Source: Gaopeijia sp032250675
GTDB taxonomy: Bacteria; Gemmatimonadota; Gemmatimonadetes; Longimicrobiales; Gaopeijiaceae
NCBI GenBank assembly: GCA_032250675.1
Contig: JAVVEY010000095.1
Span: 1-10,827, forward strand
Direction: 5' to 3'
Length of the DNA stretch: 10,827 bases
Shown here: positions 7,526 to 10,827 of the stretch, piece by piece
How the letters are laid out: each line of letters begins with the position of its first letter
Position numbering within the stretch: position 1 is the stretch's first letter
Notes under the pieces: generated by a model
The model's input: only the letters and a program-made list of their open reading frames with translations
The model's database searches: none
Told to the model about the DNA's origin: nothing
Program-made: the position numbers and the translations under genes

Positions 7526-8080
7526 TCACATCGGCCGGAACAGCTCCTCGATGGAGAGCTCCAGCGTGTCCGAAGCGCCCTCGGGCCGCCAGACCACCCG
7601 CTCCTCCACCCGCTCCGCCTCCGTCCGGCCTTCGGCGAAACGCCACACCCACGCCGCCCGCTCCTCGGGGTCGAGCACCCAGTACTCGGGCACGCCGAAG
7701 TCCCGGTAGCGCCGGGGCTTCTTCACCCGGTCGATCGAGCCCGACGAGGGCGAGAGGATCTCCACGACGAGGCCCGGCGTGGTCTCGACGCCCCGGCTGG
7801 TGATGCCTCCGCGCCCCGCATCCGGGACGAAGAGGAGGTCGGGTCGGAGGAAGTGCCCTTCCTGAAAGAGGAGGTCCACGTCGGGGAGCACGACGCCCAG
7901 CTCCTCCCGCTCGACGTAGATGCGCAGGGCGATCAGGAGGTTCGTGAGGATATGCTGATGGGTCGGCGAGGGCGACGGGGTCACCAGCACCTCGCCGTCG
8001 ATGACCTCGTACCGGTTCCCGTCGTCGGGGAGGCGGGCGTACTCGTCATACGTCCAGGTGTAGCGCGGGGTCGGGTCCAT
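7526..8080 (-). CDS. Uma2 family (DUF820) putative restriction-endonuclease-fold protein
   Basis: A 184-residue protein from ATG 8080. It begins TPRYTWTYDEYARLPDDGNR and YEVIDGE, the standard opening of Uma2 proteins. The PD-(D/E)XK-like core is visible: Glu30 in DGE, Asp81 in RPDLLFVPD, Glu107 in VVEILSPSS, then Lys120/Lys121 and Tyr125 before FGVPEYWVLDPE. The cellular role of this very common family is not established; nuclease activity is inferred from the fold. ATG 8080 gives the usual family length but lacks a clear ribosome binding site. ATG 8134, which adds 18 residues, has GGAGG 11 bases upstream and is the alternative; the frame stays open to 8245. It is convergent with the toxin gene and divergent from the hydrolase gene, so it is probably a single-gene unit. 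Confidence 0.88.
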   Translation of the reverse strand: MDPTPRYTWTYDEYARLPDDGNRYEVIDGEVLVTPSPSPTHQHILTNLLIALRIYVEREELGVVLPDVDLLFQEGHFLRPDLLFVPDAGRGGITSRGVETTPGLVVEILSPSSGSIDRVKKPRRYRDFGVPEYWVLDPEERAAWVWRFAEGRTEAERVEERVVWRPEGASDTLELSIEELFRPM

Positions 8081-8343
8081 GCGGGTCGTCTCACTCACGG
8101 GTGAAGGTTCGTCGGTCGCCCGGGGCGATCCCATGGCGGGATCGGCCTCCATCCATCCATCGAAGAGTACACGGCCCGCTTCCCCCGGTTCACCGGATCT
8201 CCATCCTGACACGACGTGTTGCGACGACCGGTTGAATCCACCCACTATACCTCGAACGCCTTCGGTCGGCGCTTCAGAGAGGTCGGCCGGGCTTCCACAC
8301 GATGAGGCGCCATCACCACCGGGCGAATGCCCAGGGAGGAACC

Positions 8344-10107
8344 ATGATCCAGAGAAGCCTTCTCACACTCCCGGCCTTCGCCTCCGTCCTGGCGCTCTCG
8401 GGTCCGATCGACTCCGGCGTCCCGCACGACGGGGATGGAGAGATTCTCGACCTCGCCGAGGAGGAGGCCCACCGCGAGATCGGCTATCTGGAGATGCGGG
8501 ATGGGACCCGACTCGCGTACGTCGTCTGGCGCCCCACGGAGGAGGGAAGCTATCCCACCCTGATCTCCTTCTCGCCGTATGTGGAAGACGGCGTCGACTT
8601 CAACCGGGTGAAGCCGTATCTCGACCACGGATATGCGTATGTGGGAGCGAATGTCCGGGGGACATCGTGCTCGGAAGGGGTCTTCAGCTGGATGGACCCG
8701 GGCCACGGTCCGGACGGAGCGGAGCTCGTCGAGTGGGCGGGCAGCCAGGCGTGGAGCACCGGCGCGGTCGGGATGATCGGGATCTCCTACCCGGGCCACA
8801 CCGCGATCATGACCGCCGCCGAGCGCCCGTCGCACCTCAAGGCGATCGCGCCCGCCGGCCTCACGGCGAGCACCTATCGCGAAGTCTTCATGCCCGGCGG
8901 GATGCTCAACCTCGACAAGCTGGCGGGGTGGACGCTCGACGATCAACCCGGCTCCGGCAGGCGCTCCGCCGAGAACCGCATCGAGTGGGGCGACACGGAG
9001 TGCGAGGCGATTCGCGCCGAGCACAAGCCGAACCGGACCTACTACGAGGCGCTCGAGCACCCCCTCTTCGACGCATGGTGGCAGGCGCGTGAGCTCGAAA
9101 CGAGGATCGCCCGGGTCGACGTCCCGACGCTGATGGTGCACGGGTGGCAGGACTGGTGCACGGCATCGAGTGGTCCGTCCTGGCTCTTCCGCGAACTCCC
9201 CGCGGCGGAGAAGAAGATCATCTTCCAGTCGGGAGGACACGGCGCGGGCGGCCGGGACGTCTCCCGAGCCGAGGTGATCCGCTGGATGGACCGCTGGCTC
9301 AAGGGGGAGCGCAACGGGATCGACGAGGAGCCCCCCGTGAGCGTCTTCTGGGAAGTTCGGGATCGGGGCCGCGAGGCCACGCCGAACTGGACGACGACGT
9401 ACGCCGACTGGCCGGTCCCGGATCTTCAGGAGGTGACCCTCTATCTGACGGCGGACGGCGAGCTGAGTCGGGAAGAGCCCCCCGCTCGACCGGACCACGG
9501 CGAGCGGAGCTACCTCTATCCGACGGGCACCGAACTCATCGGCAACAATGAGCAGTTCGAGGTCCCGCCGTCCCGACGGGGCTCGCTCACCTATCGCACG
9601 GAGCCGATGCCCGAGGATCGGACGATCCTGGGACTCCCCCGGCTCACCTTCCACGTGAGCTCCGAGCAGAGCGACACCGACTTCATGGTCACGCTGAAGG
9701 ACGTCGATCCCGACGGCAATACCCTCTTCGTGCAGCGAGGCTACCTGCGCGCGTCGCTGCGCGCCGTCGACCCCGAGAGGTCGACGCCCGATCAGATCGT
9801 GCAGGCGTTCGACACGAGGGAAGAGCTCGTTCCGGGTCGGATCCACGAGGTGACGATGTCGCTCTACGCGGTGGGGCACGTCGTCCGGCGCGGGCACCGG
9901 CTGGAGCTCTCGATCCTGGCGCCGAGCGCGACGCCGCAGCCGCGGTGGGGACCGGTCCCTCTGGATCTGCCCTCGGTCAACCGGGTGTACCATTCGCCGG
10001 AGTACCCGTCGAGGCTGACCCTCCCGATCGTCCCGGGTGAAACGGCGCCCGCGCCACCGCCCGAGTGTGGCGTGCTTCAGTTCCAGCCGTGCCGACCGGG
10101 CGAATAG
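8344..10107 (+). CDS. Secreted CocE/NonD-type serine hydrolase (X-Pro dipeptidyl-peptidase family)
   Basis: A 587-residue alpha/beta hydrolase of the S15/CocE-NonD family, whose members cleave esters, amides or X-Pro peptides. The start ATG 8344 follows AGGGAGGA (8333-8340). Residues 1 to about 25 (MIQRSLLTLPAFASVLALSG) look like a signal peptide, so the enzyme is exported. The mature part begins with a strand pair IGYLEMRDGTRLAYVVWRP. The nucleophile is Ser148 in GMIGISYPGHT, the acid is Asp270 in MVHGWQDW and the base is His299 in SGGHGAGG. The C-terminal third, from about 335, has the beta-rich pattern of the PepX_C jelly-roll domain (VTLYLTADGEL, LPRLTFHVSS, DTDFMVTLKDVDPDG). Length is normal for the family. 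The substrate cannot be told. No partner gene is adjacent; a palindrome lies after the stop. Confidence 0.9.
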   Translation: MIQRSLLTLPAFASVLALSGPIDSGVPHDGDGEILDLAEEEAHREIGYLEMRDGTRLAYVVWRPTEEGSYPTLISFSPYVEDGVDFNRVKPYLDHGYAYVGANVRGTSCSEGVFSWMDPGHGPDGAELVEWAGSQAWSTGAVGMIGISYPGHTAIMTAAERPSHLKAIAPAGLTASTYREVFMPGGMLNLDKLAGWTLDDQPGSGRRSAENRIEWGDTECEAIRAEHKPNRTYYEALEHPLFDAWWQARELETRIARVDVPTLMVHGWQDWCTASSGPSWLFRELPAAEKKIIFQSGGHGAGGRDVSRAEVIRWMDRWLKGERNGIDEEPPVSVFWEVRDRGREATPNWTTTYADWPVPDLQEVTLYLTADGELSREEPPARPDHGERSYLYPTGTELIGNNEQFEVPPSRRGSLTYRTEPMPEDRTILGLPRLTFHVSSEQSDTDFMVTLKDVDPDGNTLFVQRGYLRASLRAVDPERSTPDQIVQAFDTREELVPGRIHEVTMSLYAVGHVVRRGHRLELSILAPSATPQPRWGPVPLDLPSVNRVYHSPEYPSRLTLPIVPGETAPAPPPECGVLQFQPCRPGE

Positions 10108-10135
10108 GTGGGGCGCGGCACCGGCCATCGCCCCG

Positions 10136-10157
10136 CCGACCACGGTACCGTGGTCGG
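10136..10157 (+). terminator. Perfect 22-base palindrome, possible terminator after the hydrolase gene
   Basis: The arm CCGACCACGGT is followed directly by its exact complement ACCGTGGTCGG, 28 bases after the hydrolase stop and between convergent genes. Folded RNA would form a strong GC stem. The downstream bases TATCCATCTT are only a poor T tract on the plus strand, and there is none on the minus strand. A terminator is the likeliest reading; a binding site for a dimeric protein is the alternative. Confidence 0.45.
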
Positions 10158-10243
10158 GGGTATCCATCTTACCGTCCTGATGTGCCGTGAGGTGCCGGGC
10201 GGTCTTGCGGGGGGAGGGTGACGGGGCGTGGGCGGGCGCGCGG

Positions 10244-10694
10244 TCAGTAGGGCCGAGCCCGCTGCCAGTCGTCGTGGAAGGCGACGCGCAGATCGTGCAC
10301 GAGGTGGGGGTCGCTGAAGAAGGTGGCCACCTCCGAGGCGCGATCGGCGGAGGCCTGCGTGAAGTTGGCGCTGCCGTTCATGGCCGTCGTGTCGGTGATC
10401 AGGAACTTCGCGTGCAGGTCGGTGAGGGTGCGGAAGTCGACGCCGCCGCTCTGCAGCGTCTGCACCAGGCCCCCGGCCAGGTTGCCGGCCCGAAAGAGCA
10501 GCCGCACCGGCACGCCTCTGCCGGCCGCGGCCAGGAGGTGATCGAACACCGGCGGCGGCGACGGCGACCCGCTTCTTGTCGTCGGACAAGAGAGCGGACC
10601 AGAGCCGGTCGGGCGTCCACGCGATGCGCTTCGCCCTGGCTGGGGAAGGGTCCTTCGATGGCGCCGCAGGCGGCGGTCCGGCGTCGCGGCTCAC
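10244..10694 (-). pseudogene. Phospholipase D-like (single HKD motif) protein, frame broken near 10550-10565
   Basis: The 3' part (10549-10244) reads FDHLLAAAGRGVPVRLLFRA and then LHAKFLITDTTAMNGSANFT, a complete HxKx4D...GSAN motif of the PLD/Nuc superfamily, ending in ARPY. The 5' part, from GTG 10694, reads MSRDAGPP... and then TPDRLWSALLSDDKKRVAVA, which looks like the first strand and helix of the same fold, but in another frame. The switch falls within the run of GCC codons around 10550-10565, and the usual residues between the first strand and FDHLL seem to be missing. A small deletion or indel is therefore likely. GTG 10694 overlaps the stop of the upstream gene as GTGA, supporting this start. 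Single-HKD proteins act as dimers, often as nucleases. The remaining 101-residue part lacks the N-terminal strand, so activity is doubtful unless the break is a sequencing error. Confidence 0.65.
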
Positions 10695-10827
10695 GACGGC
10701 GGGCGATCGGCGCCCTGAGGTTCGCGGGCCGGAACCTCGCCGCCTGCTTCGCCTGCGGCGTCTGCGGCGCCGTGATCTTCGCGGGCCGGAACGTCGCCGC
10801 CCGCTTCACCCGCGGCGTCTGCGGCGT
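10691..10827 (-). CDS. C-terminal tail of an unknown protein with 19-residue repeats (5' end outside window)
   Basis: The last 44 codons of a gene entering from the right edge, ending with TGA at 10693-10691. They encode two near-identical 19-residue units, AADAAGEAGGDVPAREDHG and AADAAGEAGGEVPAREPQG, then ADRPPS. The composition (Ala, Gly, acidic) suggests an unstructured tail. This frame is chosen because the first three differences between the repeat copies are synonymous and the fourth is Asp/Glu; the second minus frame has a stop and the third would make every difference amino-acid changing. The stop overlaps the start of the PLD-like gene as GTGA, implying one operon. Function unknown. 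Confidence 0.5.
   Translation of the reverse strand, partial: AADAAGEAGGDVPAREDHGAADAAGEAGGEVPAREPQGADRPPS
10713..10826 (-). repeat. Two tandem copies of a 57-bp repeat
   Basis: Copies at 10826-10770 and 10769-10713 match at 50 of 57 positions, and the first five bases of a third copy follow. The period of 19 codons keeps the frame. The array reaches the window edge, so more copies may lie outside. Confidence 0.8.

Noticed and set aside
8149..8160. (CCAT)3 microsatellite upstream of the Uma2 start
   Set aside because: Three units are too few to claim phase variation, and it lies outside the preferred coding region.
8244..8251. TATAGT (minus) or TATACC (plus) as a -10 box in the Uma2/hydrolase divergent region
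   Set aside because: Neither has a credible -35 at 16-18 bases on its own strand.
8245..10167. 640-codon minus-strand frame opposite the hydrolase
   Set aside because: Shadow frame; the plus strand has a signal peptide, catalytic triad and a good ribosome binding site.
10708..10827. Plus-strand Cys-rich frame through the tandem repeat (FAGRNLAACFACGVCG)
   Set aside because: Differences between repeat copies change amino acids there, while the chosen minus frame keeps them largely synonymous.

Overview
The DNA is strongly GC-rich, with G or C at nearly every third codon position, and carries bacterial signalling, toxin-antitoxin and secreted-hydrolase genes. No rRNA, tRNA or marker gene is present. 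The gene content (7TM hybrid kinase, Uma2, DUF6364/PIN, CocE-type hydrolase, GspE-like ATPase) fits a high-GC Gram-negative environmental lineage such as Gemmatimonadota or a deltaproteobacterial group, but that placement is inference only.

Left edge (1-638): a minus-strand gene for an unrecognised membrane protein leaves the window at its 3' end. Its reading frame breaks at an (AG)3 run near 253-258. It is divergent from the signalling operon.

Signalling operon (639-6693, plus strand), the main item: three genes separated by 2 and 5 bases. The first encodes a hybrid histidine kinase with seven predicted membrane segments, two PAS domains, HisKA/HATPase and two receivers. The second encodes an 874-residue fusion of a receiver, a GspE/PilB-type secretion or pilus ATPase with an intact catalytic core and zinc site, and a second receiver. 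The third encodes a small HPt phosphotransfer protein. Together they form a complete phosphorelay (His-Asp-His-Asp) whose only visible output is a traffic ATPase. No other secretion or pilus gene is in the window.

Toxin-antitoxin region (6755-7498, plus strand): a DUF6364-type antitoxin overlaps a PIN-domain toxin by ATGA, behind an AT-rich promoter with a direct repeat that could be the autoregulatory operator.

Right half: a minus-strand Uma2-family gene (7526-8080), convergent with the toxin, then a divergent secreted CocE/NonD-type serine hydrolase (8344-10107) with an intact catalytic triad. A perfect 22-base palindrome lies between this gene and a convergent minus-strand gene pair at the right edge. 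That pair is a single-HKD phospholipase D-like gene with a broken frame (10244-10694), coupled by a GTGA overlap to the tail of an upstream gene (10691 to the edge). The tail is built of 57-bp (19-residue) tandem repeats.
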